Assembly: GCA_963776935.1 (NCBI GenBank)
Contig: CAVZOP010000003.1
Coordinates: 304,906-368,905, forward strand
Direction: 5' to 3'
DNA: 64,000 nt
Source: JALOLG01 sp963776935
Lineage (GTDB): Bacteria; Actinomycetota; Acidimicrobiia; Acidimicrobiales; Ilumatobacteraceae
Under the pieces are notes generated by a model. It saw only the letters and a program-made list of their open reading frames with translations. It made no database searches and was not told where the DNA came from. Within the stretch, counting starts at the first letter, position 1. Each line of letters begins with the position of its first letter. Made by a program: the position numbers and the translations under genes. Shown piece after piece: positions 9,599 through 20,039 of this stretch.

Positions 9599-9932
9599 TC
9601 ACGCCACGCCGACGGATTTGATGACTTGTGCGCTGATCACTGCGGGACGAGGCGCGACGTCCACCGCGTGGTCCCCGCTGGGAGTCAGCTCGATGACCGC
9701 CCTCGCGGTCTCCCAGTCACGTTCGACCGACCGCGACAACCGGCGTGGTGTGCTGCGCAGCACAGTCCGGTGCAGTCGCGGCACGCCAACGCTCCGACCT
9801 CCGTCGGGTGACCGCGTCGAGGGCATGCGGGAGCACTGCGCCGGTCGTCCACTCCGGTGTTGCCTGTCGATCAAGCCGCAGTTCGGGGTAGGTGCTGTCG
9901 ATGTGCCACGTGGTGAGTGGATCTAAGGGCAT
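9599..9932 (-). pseudogene. small hypothetical gene, frame broken
   Basis: The frame from ATG 9932 (preceded by GAAGGTGAAG) gives MPLDPLTTWHIDSTYPEL and remains protein-like for about 45 residues. The plausible C-terminal part (DWETARAVIELTPSG..ending at 9599) is in another frame, so one indel between roughly 9720 and 9800 is needed. The combined product would be about 110 residues. No family is recognised. Codon use in both halves is G/C-ending, which is the main reason to list it. Confidence 0.3.
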
Positions 9933-10126
9933 GGCTTCACCTTCGCCCCGCCGTCGGCGCTCGGCAATACGCCGATGTGCGTACACGCCGGGCGAGCTCG
10001 CACCACATGATGTGACCTGGTCTGTCGTGCGCCCACCTGGTGTAGATGTGTCGGTGGTCGGTACCCAGTACGGATGCCTCGACGGCCCTCGCCCGAGAGT
10101 TGGACGTCAGCGATGACCGGCGAACG

Positions 10127-13100
10127 TCAATCGGTGCGCGCGCCGACTTCCTGACGGAACCGGGCGACCGCCGCGGTTCGGGTCGAGACGTGCAGCTTCG
10201 CGTACGTGTGCTCGAGGTGCTTGCGAACGGTCGCCGGCGAGATGCCGAGCTCGGTCGCGATCCGGCGGTTGTCGGCCCCCGTCGCGAGGAGCTCGAGCAC
10301 GTCGCGTTCGCGGATCGTCAGCTCGTCGTGGCTGGGCTCCGATGCCGTCACCGCCGCGTCGTCGAGGTGGAACCGCACGAGGTCGTGGTGGATGATCCGA
10401 GCCCCGGTCCGATCGGCAATCGTCACGGCTTCGCTGACGAGATCGTCGACGACTTCGCGCCCGCCGCCGCCACGTCGTCGGGCCGCCGCCAGAACGACCA
10501 ACTCGTGTCCGAGCATGATCGGCATGCTGCGCCGCCGGCTGGCGGTCACCGCGTGGCGGGCGGCGTTGGTGGCGTCCTCCACGTCGCCCACGGTGAGTGC
10601 GAGCAGTGCCAGCACGCGGTCGACCGTGTCCGTGACGACCATCCCCGCGTCGGCGAGCCGACCCGCGAGCGGCTGCATCAGGTCGAGCAGCTCGGCTGCC
10701 GAAGCAGCGTCGTCGGTGATCGCAGCCGTCTCGGCCCACCACCCCATCGCCATCGGCCACTCGTGACACATCGAGTACTCGGCGAAACCTGCCTGCCGTG
10801 CTCCGTCGAGCAGCCCTTGCGCCTCCGCAATCCGCCCGGTGCGCGCGCGACGAGCGCGCGAGCAGGGCGCGAGCGTTCGCACCCATTCGACCGTGGAGGG
10901 TGGAGGCCCGCCGGCGCTGACGATCGACGTCCGGGACGTCGCCTCTGCATTCGGCGATCACGAAGCGCAGCACCAGGACATACATGTCATCGAGTCGCAT
11001 CAGATGCTCGACTTCGGCCAGCTCGTCCGAGAGGGCACTTGCCTGATCGAGATCGCCGTGCAGCAGGGCGACCGCCGCCTCGTGCGACAGCTGCTCGACA
11101 TCGCGTCCCTTCACGTGCTCGGTCGCCTCGTCGTACCACCGGTCCATCGCCTCGATGTCACCCATCTCTCGCGCGCACCACCACAGCTGCTGGCGACCAA
11201 CGCCGGCGAAGACCTCCAGACCGGTGACGTCGCCGAGCGCGACGAGCTCGTGACCGCACGCGATCCGCTCGGCGATGTCGAACGGCCCGCCGCAGAATCG
11301 GAATGCGAGCAACGCTCGACCGAGTGTGACCGGGTCGCCCAAGGTGCGGGCGTCGTCGACCGCCTGCCGCACCATCGCGGACCCCGACCGAGGGTCGTTG
11401 CCACCCTGTGCGATCTGCCTTCCCAGCAGGGCAAGGACGCGCACTCGCCATGCGGCCTCCGTCTGTGGGAGCACCTCGAGTGCGTGCTCGGCGAGTGCGC
11501 GGAACGGCGCGTCGTGATCCATGATCGTGGTTGCACCGCCGGGGACCGGCACGATGCCGCAGATCGCCTCCGCCAGCGCCGCGCTGTCACCGCGGCGGCG
11601 TCGCCCAGCGGGCTGCGTCGAGCAGCATGTCGCGCCCCCGACGCTCACCGCTCAGCACGAGTCCCTCACCGAGGCGGATCGTGAGCAGCAACCGGAGCTG
11701 CTCGTCCGGGGCGTCGACCAGCTCGAGGGCTTCGAGCGCCAGGGAGTACTGCTCGACTGCCGCGCCGTGATCGGCGGCCGCCACAGCGTGGTCGCCGGCG
11801 CGTCGCGCGTACCCGACCGCGTCCCACGGTCCGGTCGACAGGCAAGGCGATGCACGCATGTCTGGCGAGCTCGGTAAGCACCCGCGGATCGTCGGCGCGC
11901 GGTTCGAGCGCCCGTGCGACAGCGGCGTGGATCCGCATCTTGCGCCCCGGGCTGAGCGCGTGTCGTACCGGACGTCGCGAAACACCGCGTGCACGAACGC
12001 GCAGCGCCCCAGACCGGCATCGACAACCACCAGCCCCGCCGCATCGGCTCGCTCCAATGCTGCGACGACATCGCTCGGGGACCGGCTCGCGGCCTCGGCC
12101 ACGAGCGGCACTGGGAACACCTCCCCGATGACGGCGGCGACGTCGACCACGTCGAGATCGTCGGCGCCGAGTCGGGCGAACCGGTCCCCGACCAGCTCGC
12201 GGATCGTCCGGCTGCCATGACCCGCCGTCGCCACCTCGCGCAGGAACAACGGGTTCCCGCCGGTGTCCTGTACGGCCTGTTCGACGTCGATCGCGCTCCC
12301 CAGCTCGGCGAGCAGTGCGGCGGCCGGAGCGACGTCGAGTCCTGTCAAGGCGACCACCTCGACGCTCGGCACACGGACCATCGCCCCGAGGAAGCGCTCG
12401 AGCGCTTCGTCGAGATCGGGGGCGGTGTCGCGGGCGGTGGCCAGGATCATGAGGGGCGCCCTGGTCGGGGTGCGGGCGAACCGGGCGAGCATGTCTCGTG
12501 TCGCGTCAGACGCCCAGTGCAGATCCTCGATCACGAACAGCGTGGGGTGGGCGTCCGCCATCTCGGTCAGGTATGCGTGCAATGCGATCTGCGCCGTGTC
12601 GCGTTCGTGCACGCGGTCGACGACGGGCGCGGCGGGCAGCAGGCGCATTCGGGTACCGGCGGCGGGGATGATCCGAGCCAAGCCCTGTTCGTGGCCGTGG
12701 GAGCGCCGCCGCAGCTCGAAGTCGGAGATCGCGGCCAGGTCGTCGGTGAGCATCTCCACGAATGGCTGGTACGGCACCTGCGTGCCGTCGGTGCACGAGC
12801 CGAGCAGCACTCGGCCGCCGCGGCCGCCGATCGCGGTGGCGAGGTGCGCGGCGAGGCTCGACTTTCCGATGCCGGCCTCCCCGGTGACGATGGCCACGCT
12901 CGAGCCGTCCGAGGTCGTCCGGTCCCACCAGGCGAGCAGTCGAGCGGTCTCGTCGCCTCGTCCGACGAACGGGCCGCGGCGCGTCAGGGGACCTATCATC
13001 GGTGGGAGCCCGTGCGTCGCCGCGGCGTCGGCGCGCTGCCGGGCGAGGCGTGCCAGCTCCGTGCGGTCGCGAGCGCCGAGCTTGTGCATCAGGGCCGATA

Positions 13101-13221
13101 CGTGGCTCTCGACTGTCCGTTCCGACAGGCGCAACGCTGCTGCGATCTCGGCATTCGAGGGCCGGTCGACGAGCGCGTCGAGCACGTCGGCCTCGCGGCG
13201 GGTCACCGCCCGGGCTGCCAT
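10127..13221 (-). pseudogene. large ATP-binding LuxR-family regulator with an HTH at each end, four frame breaks
   Basis: From ATG 13221 the protein begins with a LuxR-type HTH (TRREADVLDALVDRP..SERTVESHVSAL). An AAA/STAND ATPase follows with P-loop GEAGIGKSS and Walker B-like LFVIEDLHWA, then a long TPR-like helical part. A second LuxR HTH ends it (LTIRERDVLELLATG..SPATVRKHLEHTYAKL). The frame changes near 11950, 11835, 11595 and 10865. The first two compensate each other, and each restores clear homology. LAL/MalT-type regulators normally carry only the C-terminal HTH, so the reconstructed 1,030-residue protein is unusual. Alternatively two genes are joined here by errors. No target is evident; the divergent neighbour is an acyl-CoA dehydrogenase gene. 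Confidence 0.7.
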
Positions 13222-13441
13222 CCCACGATTGTTCCAGGTTCGCCGGCGAGCAGCATCCCCTTGATCAGCCCGTGGCTCAACGCCGCGACCGGACAGATGG
13301 CCGGCGCGGCCTGATGATTTCGGAGCCCGTTCCGTCGTTCTGGGCTGCATCCGTTTGCGAGAGCCGCAACGAGCAGCAGCCAGAAGCGATGGTCGTCCGG
13401 CCACGTCGGGCGCCAGGCGGGCCGGATATCGTCGGCCGGAG

Positions 13442-14748
13442 ATGCCCGCCGAGGACGTGAACGTGGACTTCGACCTTCCGGCTGACGACGACCCCCGCCG
13501 ACTCGCCGTTCGTGACTGGCTCGCCGCCAACCCCGATCCCACCGGCCGGCAGCTCGCCGAGGCCGGATACGTGGTGCCGCGCTGGCCGCGGCCGTGGGGG
13601 CTGGAGGCTGACGCGCTGCACCAGCTCATCATCGACGAGGAGCTCAGCGCGGCCGGCGTCGAACTGCCGAGCAACCCGATCGGGATCGGATGGGCGGCAC
13701 CGACCATCCTCGTCGCCGGCACCGACGAGCAGAAGCAACGCTTCTTGCCGCCGATCTTCAGCGGCGAGGAAGTCTGGTGTCAGTTGTTCAGTGAACCCGA
13801 CTCGGGGTCCGATCTGGCGAGCCTGTCGACGCGCGCCGAGCGCGACGGCGACGAGTACGTGATCAACGGTTCGAAGATCTGGTCGAGCGGCGCCCATCAC
13901 GCCCAGTTCGGCATTCTCATCGTCCGCACCAACCCCAACGTCCCCAAGCACAAGGGCATCTCGTACTTCATCTGCCCGATGGATACCCCGGGGCTGTCGA
14001 TGCGCCCGATCATCGACATGACCACGGCCCACTCGTTCAACCAACTGTTCTTCGACGACATGCGCCTCCCCGTGTCGCTCCGCGTCGGCGACGAGGGTGA
14101 CGGGTGGCGGCTCGCCAAGGTCACGCTCGCCAACGAGCGGGTGTCGCTGTCGTCGGCCGGTTCGCTCTGGGGAGTGGGGCCGTCGGCGCAGGCACTCGTC
14201 GACCTCGTGCGCGCCAGCGGCGGATTCACGATCGGCTGTTGCGCGACCGGCTGGCGCGGCTCTACTGCGAGGCCGAGGTGCTGCGGCTCAACCGGTTGCG
14301 CAGCCTCAGCGCCACGCTCCAGGGCCGCACCCCCGGCGCCGAGGCGTCGATCCAGAAGATCATGGCCGACGAGCACGGTCAGCACGTGATGGGCCTCGCC
14401 AAGGACCTGGCCGGGATCGACGGCGTGCTCACCGGTTCCGGACCGCCCGGGGCGATCCCGAGCCACATGCGCAGCGGGGCGACGGAGATCAAGTTCCCGC
14501 GCGGCGCGGCGAGCCAGTACCCCGACGTCGATCCGATCTGGCACTACGGCTACTTGTTCTCACCAGCACTGACGCTCGGCGGCGGCACGTTCGCGGTGCA
14601 GCGCAACATCGTCGCCGAACAGGTGCTGGGGCTCCCGCGCGAACCGGATGTCGAACACGGCATGGCGTGGATCGAGACTCGCACCAGAAAGCCAAGCTCC
14701 GTGCACGGAAGGCCGAGCTCCGTGCAACGTGAGAATGTTGGGTCATGA
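13442..14748 (+). pseudogene. acyl-CoA dehydrogenase, one frameshift
   Basis: From ATG 13442 the product has the acyl-CoA dehydrogenase fold: FSEPDSGSDLASL (flavin/substrate region, near 120), SGAHHAQFGILIVRT and the middle beta domain. The frame is lost near 14222, where one G appears to be missing before ATTCACGATCGG. The other frame continues with the C-terminal helical domain (RLLRDRLARLYCEAEVLRL, ATEIKFPRGAASQ) to 14748. Total length is about 434 residues, normal for FadE-like enzymes. It overlaps the next gene by ATGA. The last 20 residues arise from a short direct repeat (AGCTCCGTGCA twice) and may not be original. A fatty-acyl or branched acyl-CoA substrate is inferred from family only. 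Confidence 0.8.
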
Positions 14749-15890
14749 AGACCGCGATCACCGACATGTTCGGCATCGACGTGCCGATCCTCGCCTTCAG
14801 CCACTGCCGTGACGTCGTGGCCGCGGTGTCGAAAGCAGGCGGGATGGGCGTGTTGGGCGCGGTCGCTCACTCGCAGCGCCAGCTCGAGATCGACCTCGAC
14901 TGGATCGAGGACGAGATCGGTGACCGCCCCTACGGAATCGACCTGATCGTGCCGGCCAAGTACGCCGGCTCCGACGCCGGCGAGTTCACGCTCGACGACG
15001 TCCGGGCGCTGATCCCGCCCGAGCACATCGCGTTCGTCGACGACATCCTCCGCCGGTACGAGGTGCCCGACCTCTCCGACGACGACAAGGGTCATGGCTT
15101 CGGCGGCGGCCGTGGCGATCAGGCGGCGCCGTTCTCGGCCGAGAGCGCGGCGCCGAACCTCGAGATCGCGCTGGCCCACCGCAGCGCGCTCGTCGTCAAC
15201 GCCCTCGGCCCACCGCCGGCCCACATGATCGAACGCGTCAAGGAGGAAGGCCGGCTCGTCGGCGCCCTGGCCGGCAAGGCGCAGCACGCCGAACGACACG
15301 TCAACGCCGGAGTCGACGTGATCATCGCCCAGGGGTACGAGGCCGGTGGACACACCGGCGAGATCGGCACGATGGTGCTGATCCCCGAGATCGTCGACGC
15401 CGTGGCGCCGGTTCCCGTGCTCGGAGCGGGCGGGATCGGCAGGGGCCGGCAGATGGCGGCGGCGATGGCGCTCGGCGCCCAGGGCGTGTGGTGCGGATCG
15501 GTGTGGCTCACGACCGAGGAGGCCGAGACGCATCCAGTCGTGAAGCAGAAGTTCCTCGCCGCCACGTCGGCCGACACGATCCGCTCGCGGTCACGTACCG
15601 GCAAGCACGCCCGCCAGTTGAAGTCGGCGTGGACCGACGAGTGGGAGAACCCTGCCACGCCCGAACCGCTCGGCATGCCGATGCAACCGGTGCTGATCAA
15701 CGACGCGATCCTCCGCATCGACCGGTCCGCGTACCGGGCCGGCTCGGGTGCGGAGAAGCTCGCCAACTACTTCGTCGGCCAGATCGTCGGCACGATGAAC
15801 GTCTCCAAGCCGGCCGCCCAGGTCGTCTACGACATGATCGAGGAGTTCATCGAGTCCGTCGAGGGGCTGGCCCGGCAGCTCGAGATCTGA
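14745..15890 (+). CDS. nitronate monooxygenase-like FMN enzyme
   Basis: The 381-residue TIM-barrel protein of the NPD/nitronate monooxygenase family has GYEAGGHTGEIG (near 200-211, the FMN/substrate loop with the family's His) and VLGAGGIGRGRQM (near 225-237, phosphate binding). Actinomycetal members of this branch are often encoded with acyl-CoA dehydrogenases and SDRs and may act on lipid-derived substrates rather than nitroalkanes (family knowledge, not shown here). ATGA overlap with the dehydrogenase upstream and about 25 bases to the SDR downstream suggest one transcript. Confidence 0.82.
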   Translation: MKTAITDMFGIDVPILAFSHCRDVVAAVSKAGGMGVLGAVAHSQRQLEIDLDWIEDEIGDRPYGIDLIVPAKYAGSDAGEFTLDDVRALIPPEHIAFVDDILRRYEVPDLSDDDKGHGFGGGRGDQAAPFSAESAAPNLEIALAHRSALVVNALGPPPAHMIERVKEEGRLVGALAGKAQHAERHVNAGVDVIIAQGYEAGGHTGEIGTMVLIPEIVDAVAPVPVLGAGGIGRGRQMAAAMALGAQGVWCGSVWLTTEEAETHPVVKQKFLAATSADTIRSRSRTGKHARQLKSAWTDEWENPATPEPLGMPMQPVLINDAILRIDRSAYRAGSGAEKLANYFVGQIVGTMNVSKPAAQVVYDMIEEFIESVEGLARQLEI

Positions 15891-15916
15891 CGTGTCATGA
15901 CGGAATGCTTCGTGCC

Positions 15917-16789
15917 ATGACGGACCGATTCTCCGAGCGCGTCGCCGTCGTCACCGGCGGCGCCGGGGGGATGGGTCTCGCCACCGTCGAGCGCTTCCTC
16001 GGCGAGGGAGCGAGCGTGGTCGTCGGCGACCTCAACACCAACCGTGGTGCCGCGCTTCTCGCCGCCGCCGAGGCCGACGGTGTCGCCGACCGGCTGCGGT
16101 TCTGGCCGGCCGACGTCTCGATCGAACCGGACGTCGAGGCGTTGATCGCACTCGCGGTCGAGTCGTTCGGCCGCCTCGACGTGATGTTCAACAACGCCGG
16201 CATCGGCGGCGCATTCGGTCGGATCACCGAGCTCGAAGTCGACGATTGGGACGCCACGTTCGCCGTCAACACCCGGTCGGTGTTCCTCGGTATCAAGCAC
16301 GCGGCGCGGATCATGATCGCCCAAGGTGAAGGGGGCTCGATCATCAACACCGCATCGGTCGCCGGGTTGAGTGGGGGCGGCGGACCACAGGCGTACTCGG
16401 CGGCCAAGGCGGCGGTGATCAATTTGACGCAGTCGGCTGCGGTCGAACTGGCGCCGCACCGGATCCGTGTCAACGCGATCTGTCCGGGAGCGGTCTACAC
16501 CGACCTGCTCCACCGTGGCGATCCCGATGCCGCCGACGAGTGGCGTCGGGCTCTCCAACCGTGGCCCGACCGCGGCGAGCCATCCGACATCGCAGGCGTC
16601 GCGACGTGGCTGGCGTCGAACGACAGCCGGTTCGTGTCGGGTGCCCACATCGTCGCCGACGGCGCGTTGACCGCGGCCGGCCCGCGCCTCACACAGCACA
16701 GCGACCGTTTGAAGCACCTCGATCAACTCGTCGGCATCGCATGGGGCAACACCGGCAGGACGCCCCACTACCGCCGCCTCCCCGACTGA
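15917..16789 (+). CDS. SDR-family oxidoreductase
   Basis: A 290-residue short-chain dehydrogenase with the classical cofactor motif TGGAGGMG near the N-terminus, NNAGIGG near 93 and catalytic Y-x3-K in YSAAKAA near 158-164, preceded by INTASVAGLSG. The ATG at 15917 gives the usual family N-terminus; an ATG four codons earlier (15905) is also possible. The C-terminal 35 residues are longer than in most SDRs. It follows the nitronate monooxygenase-like gene and ends just before a perfect palindrome. The substrate is unknown, probably a hydroxyacyl or alcohol intermediate of the same pathway. Confidence 0.82.
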   Translation: MTDRFSERVAVVTGGAGGMGLATVERFLGEGASVVVGDLNTNRGAALLAAAEADGVADRLRFWPADVSIEPDVEALIALAVESFGRLDVMFNNAGIGGAFGRITELEVDDWDATFAVNTRSVFLGIKHAARIMIAQGEGGSIINTASVAGLSGGGGPQAYSAAKAAVINLTQSAAVELAPHRIRVNAICPGAVYTDLLHRGDPDAADEWRRALQPWPDRGEPSDIAGVATWLASNDSRFVSGAHIVADGALTAAGPRLTQHSDRLKHLDQLVGIAWGNTGRTPHYRRLPD

Positions 16790-16790
16790 T

Positions 16791-16833
16791 CTCGTGAAGT
16801 TTCGGCGCCCTCAGGACGCCGAAACTTCACGAG
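16791..16833. repeat. perfect 17-bp palindrome, REP-like copy 2, between convergent genes
   Basis: Arms CTCGTGAAGTTTCGGCG (16791-16807) and its exact reverse complement (16817-16833) enclose the loop CCCTCAGGA. It lies between the stop of the SDR and the stop of the convergent GGDEF-EAL gene, overlapping the latter's last codons. It could act as a bidirectional terminator. The related copy inside the carboxylase gene at 6663 argues for a mobile or dispersed REP-type element. Confidence 0.9.
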
Positions 16834-19550
16834 TTGCGGTGGGGCGGGTCCTGTCCGAGCGCGCTGGCTGGCGTGAGTTGCACGAGGAGCATCTCGGCGT
16901 CGACCGGTTCGAGTGGCAACGAGAACAGGTAGCCCTGGCCGAGGTCGCAGTTCTGCTCTCGCAGCTGGTCGAGCTGGACGCCCAGCTCGATGCCCTCCGC
17001 CACCGTCTCGAGCTCGAGCGTCCGGCCGAGATCGAGCATCGCCCGCACGATTGCCGGGATGTCGCCGCGGTCGGTGATGGTGTTGATGAACGAGCGATCG
17101 ATCTTGAGGATGTCGACCGGGAACTGGCGGAGGTAGCTCAGCGACGAGTAGCCGGTGCCGAAGTCGTCGATCGCCAGGCGGACGCCCAGATCGCGAAGCT
17201 GATGGAGCCGTGCGGCCGCCACGGACGTGTCCTGGATGAGCGCGGTTTCGGTCATCTCGACAACGAGCGACCGGGGGTCGAGGCCCGAGGTGGTGATCGC
17301 GTTGCGGACATGGTCGACGAGGTCGGACGAGGCGATCTGGCGGGCCGAGATGTTGACCGCCATCGACAGGTTGCCGTGGGCCGGGTAGTCGCGGTGCCAG
17401 CGAGCGGCGGTGGCGCATGCCTCCTCGAGCACCCATTCGCCGATGCTCACGATCAGCCCGCTGCTCTCGGCGATCGGGATGAACCGGTCCGGCATCACGA
17501 GTCCCAACGTCGGATGGTGCCAACGCAGCAGCGCTTCGAAACCAACGATCCGCTCGGTCTCGAGCGTGACGACGGGCTGGTACACCAACGCGAACTGGTC
17601 GGCCTCGAGCGCTCCGACGAGGTCGGTCTCGAGCTGCAGGCGTTCCACGGCGGCGGTTCGCATGTCGGGGTCGTACACGGACCACCGGGCCTTGCCCGAC
17701 GTCTTGGCTCGGTACATCGCGACGTCGGCATCGCGCAGGAGCGAGGTGGCGGTGGTGTCGGCGCCACTGGTGGCAATGCCGATGCTGGCCGACACCGTCA
17801 CCGCCTGCGACTCGAGCACGATCGGGGTCGCGAGCGCCTGAAGCACGCGCTCGGCGACCGCTTCCGACTCGTCGAGTGGGTGCGGACTCTGCTCGATGAG
17901 GATCGCGAACTCGTCGCCACCGAGGCGGGCGACAGTGTCGCCGGCGCGCACCGCCTGGTTGAGCCGCTGGGCGACTTCCTTCAGCAGCACGTCTCCGGCG
18001 ACGTGGCCGAGGCTGTCGTTGACGGTCTTGAACCCGTCGAGGTCGAGGAACAGAACGGCGGCCTCGAACGCTGTGCGCGAGTTGCGGTGGAGGGCGTGCT
18101 CGACACGGTCGATGAACAGCGCCCGGTTCGCCAGGTCGGTGAGACCGTCGTGGAATGCTTGGTAGCTGAGCGCTTCCTCGACCGTCTTGCGGTCCGTGAT
18201 GTCGTGCAGGTTGACGACGACGCCACCCACGTCGGGATCGTTCGTGAGGTTGACCATGCGGGCGCTGAGCCACTGCGGGACGCCGAGACCGTTGAGGACC
18301 CGCAGATCGGCGTCGAACGTCTGACCGTGGCGCGTCAGGCAGCGCTTGAACATCGCCCGGGCGCTGTCGACGTCGACGGGTGCCACGAGCCCGAACACGT
18401 CCTGGCCGCGGGTGACGGCCCCGGCATGCCCTGTGAGCTCGGCCAGTTGCGGGGCGTCGTGGAGGATCGTGCCGTCCGCGCCGAGCACCGCCACGGCGTC
18501 GGACGAGTTGGCCGCGAGCGCCTGTGCGTAGCGTTCCCGCGACCGGATCACCTCGCGCAGGTCCTTCTCCGCCTTCAGGAGACGGGCAGCGCGCGTGAAC
18601 GCCAACCCGAGGAGTGTCAGCGTCGCGATGTACAGCAGGATCGGGTCCGAGTCGGCTCCTCTCACGTGCTGGATCACTGCGATGCCGCCGGGCAGCAGCA
18701 ACGGCACGAGGGCGACCATGATCCCGCTGTAGGTCGCACCGCTCGTGGCACCGTCGACTCGAGCGATCGAGTCACGGCCGCGGAACGTCGCCGACGCGAG
18801 CAGCACGGCACCGACCATCCAGCCCACGTTCATCCACACGACGAAGCCGCCCTCGGCGGCGAACAGCGTGTACGCGAAGTCCGACATCAACCAGCAGGCG
18901 GCGCCGCCGGCCACCAGCCAGGCGGCCAAGCCCTGTAGCCGGCGCGAGATCACGGCTCGCACCACGAGCGCCAGCAGCACGGCGTCGAACGTCGGGTACA
19001 GCGCCCACACGACGCGAACGGGCACCGACACCGATGTATCAGTGACGATGTCATGGAGCGCGAGCTCCCATTGGGCGAGCATCGCCACCATGAACACGAC
19101 AACGACGTCGACGATCCCGTCGCGGTCGACGCGCAGGCCGCTCCGGCGGCGCGCCGCTCCCAACAGGGCCAGGCCGATCGCCACGTAGGAGCCGAGCCAG
19201 CCGACGTCGGCCACCGACACGTTCGGTGCTTCGCCGTCGGTCCAGACGAAGTACTGCCATCCGACGTCGGCCGCAGCCGACAGCGTCACGCCGAGTGCGA
19301 TCAGGGTGAGGGGGATGTGAAAACTGCTCCAACGAGCGCCCACCCATGCCGCGGCCCCGGAACCGACGACGACGGCGAGATAGGTCCAGTCTCCGATGTT
19401 GTCCTCGGCGAACGCGGCGTGCACGGCGATGAGTGCCGTCGCGACGAGGAGGGCTGTCACTCCGAGGGCCCGGTGCCCGCGGCTTCGCGAGGACGCACGG
19501 TCAACACCAGTGTCGCCGTGCGGGCGCGAGACGTCGGAGCTCATGACCAT
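16827..19550 (-). CDS. membrane-bound GGDEF-EAL cyclic-di-GMP protein
   Basis: The 907-residue protein begins with eight or nine hydrophobic segments (about residues 28-320), then a short coiled linker and a PAS-like region (about 340-450). A GGDEF domain follows with intact GGDEF at 544-548 and an upstream RxxD inhibitory site (RAGD, 535-538). An EAL domain completes it with EAL at 672-674, MTET near 766-769 and DDFGTG at 795-800. Both active sites look intact, so it may make and degrade cyclic di-GMP. The start is ATG 19550 or the ATG two codons later; no strong ribosome site helps choose. It is the only signalling gene of this kind here and has no frame breaks. Confidence 0.93.
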   Translation of the reverse strand: MVMSSDVSRPHGDTGVDRASSRSRGHRALGVTALLVATALIAVHAAFAEDNIGDWTYLAVVVGSGAAAWVGARWSSFHIPLTLIALGVTLSAAADVGWQYFVWTDGEAPNVSVADVGWLGSYVAIGLALLGAARRRSGLRVDRDGIVDVVVVFMVAMLAQWELALHDIVTDTSVSVPVRVVWALYPTFDAVLLALVVRAVISRRLQGLAAWLVAGGAACWLMSDFAYTLFAAEGGFVVWMNVGWMVGAVLLASATFRGRDSIARVDGATSGATYSGIMVALVPLLLPGGIAVIQHVRGADSDPILLYIATLTLLGLAFTRAARLLKAEKDLREVIRSRERYAQALAANSSDAVAVLGADGTILHDAPQLAELTGHAGAVTRGQDVFGLVAPVDVDSARAMFKRCLTRHGQTFDADLRVLNGLGVPQWLSARMVNLTNDPDVGGVVVNLHDITDRKTVEEALSYQAFHDGLTDLANRALFIDRVEHALHRNSRTAFEAAVLFLDLDGFKTVNDSLGHVAGDVLLKEVAQRLNQAVRAGDTVARLGGDEFAILIEQSPHPLDESEAVAERVLQALATPIVLESQAVTVSASIGIATSGADTTATSLLRDADVAMYRAKTSGKARWSVYDPDMRTAAVERLQLETDLVGALEADQFALVYQPVVTLETERIVGFEALLRWHHPTLGLVMPDRFIPIAESSGLIVSIGEWVLEEACATAARWHRDYPAHGNLSMAVNISARQIASSDLVDHVRNAITTSGLDPRSLVVEMTETALIQDTSVAAARLHQLRDLGVRLAIDDFGTGYSSLSYLRQFPVDILKIDRSFINTITDRGDIPAIVRAMLDLGRTLELETVAEGIELGVQLDQLREQNCDLGQGYLFSLPLEPVDAEMLLVQLTPASALGQDPPHRNS

Positions 19551-19621
19551 GTATCGGCACTCGCGAGGCGCCGCGAGAGGCCGAAATCATCGCCGTGCCC
19601 GACAATCACCCGGCTGGGTGG

Positions 19622-20038
19622 TCAGGTACGCGTCCACTGGGCTTTCTCGGGGGCGTCGACCACCGCGCCTCCGGCCTCTGCCCAGCCGTTGAAGCCGACC
19701 GTGAGGTGGGCGACGTTGGTGTAACCGAGTTCGCCGAGCACGTCGGCGGCGAGGGCCGAACGGCCCCCGCCGGCTCAATACAGGACGATGCGGTCGTTGT
19801 ACTCGTACCCACCCCGGAAGTACTTGCTGTCGTGGCAGAACCAGAACTCGAGCATGCCCCGTGGCGCCGAGATGGCGTCCGGGATCGTTCCGCGATCGAC
19901 CCGCTCGCGGAAGTCGCGGATGTCGACGAGCTTGACGCCACCGGCGTCGAGCTCGGCCTGGAGTTGCTCGACCGACAGCTCCTCGATGCGCGCCTTGGCC
20001 TCGGCGACCATGTCGTTGACGGTGCGTCGAGGCGCCAT
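19622..20038 (-). CDS. rhodanese-like protein with UGA at the catalytic Cys (candidate selenoprotein)
   Basis: From ATG 20038 the protein reads as a rhodanese: LVDIRDFRERVDRGTIP, then NDRIVLY, then TGA at 19775-19777. It continues in the same frame as AGGGRSALAADVLGELGY and VAHLTVGFNGWAEAGG to a TAC-CTG-A stop at 19622. In rhodaneses the residue after V-x-Y is the catalytic Cys of the loop C-x4-R (CAGGGRS), and here that single codon is UGA instead of UGC/UGU. No frameshift is involved. The read-through product has 138 residues, normal for a single-domain rhodanese; terminated at the UGA it would lack its active site. A hairpin follows at once (separate entry). It is one base downstream of the TIGR03086 gene and probably co-transcribed. 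Alternatives are a one-base sequence error or a nonsense mutation. Confidence 0.7.
19747..19772 (-). promoter_or_regulatory. possible bacterial SECIS-like hairpin after the UGA
   Basis: In the mRNA, two bases separate the UGA from an 11-bp stem. The arms are CGGCGGGGGCC and GGCCCUCGCCG, with one G-U pair and the four-base loop GUUC. Bacterial SECIS elements are hairpins just 3' of UGA with a G in the first two loop positions, which holds here. The UGA-to-loop distance (13 bases) is shorter than usual. The GC-rich Gly/Ala codons of this loop could form such a stem by chance. Confidence 0.35.
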
Positions 20039-20039
20039 C

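Noticed and set aside
16794..18938. 714-residue plus-strand frame opposite the GGDEF-EAL gene
   Set aside because: It is the antisense shadow of a strongly conserved protein, rich in Arg/Asp/Val, with no ribosome site.
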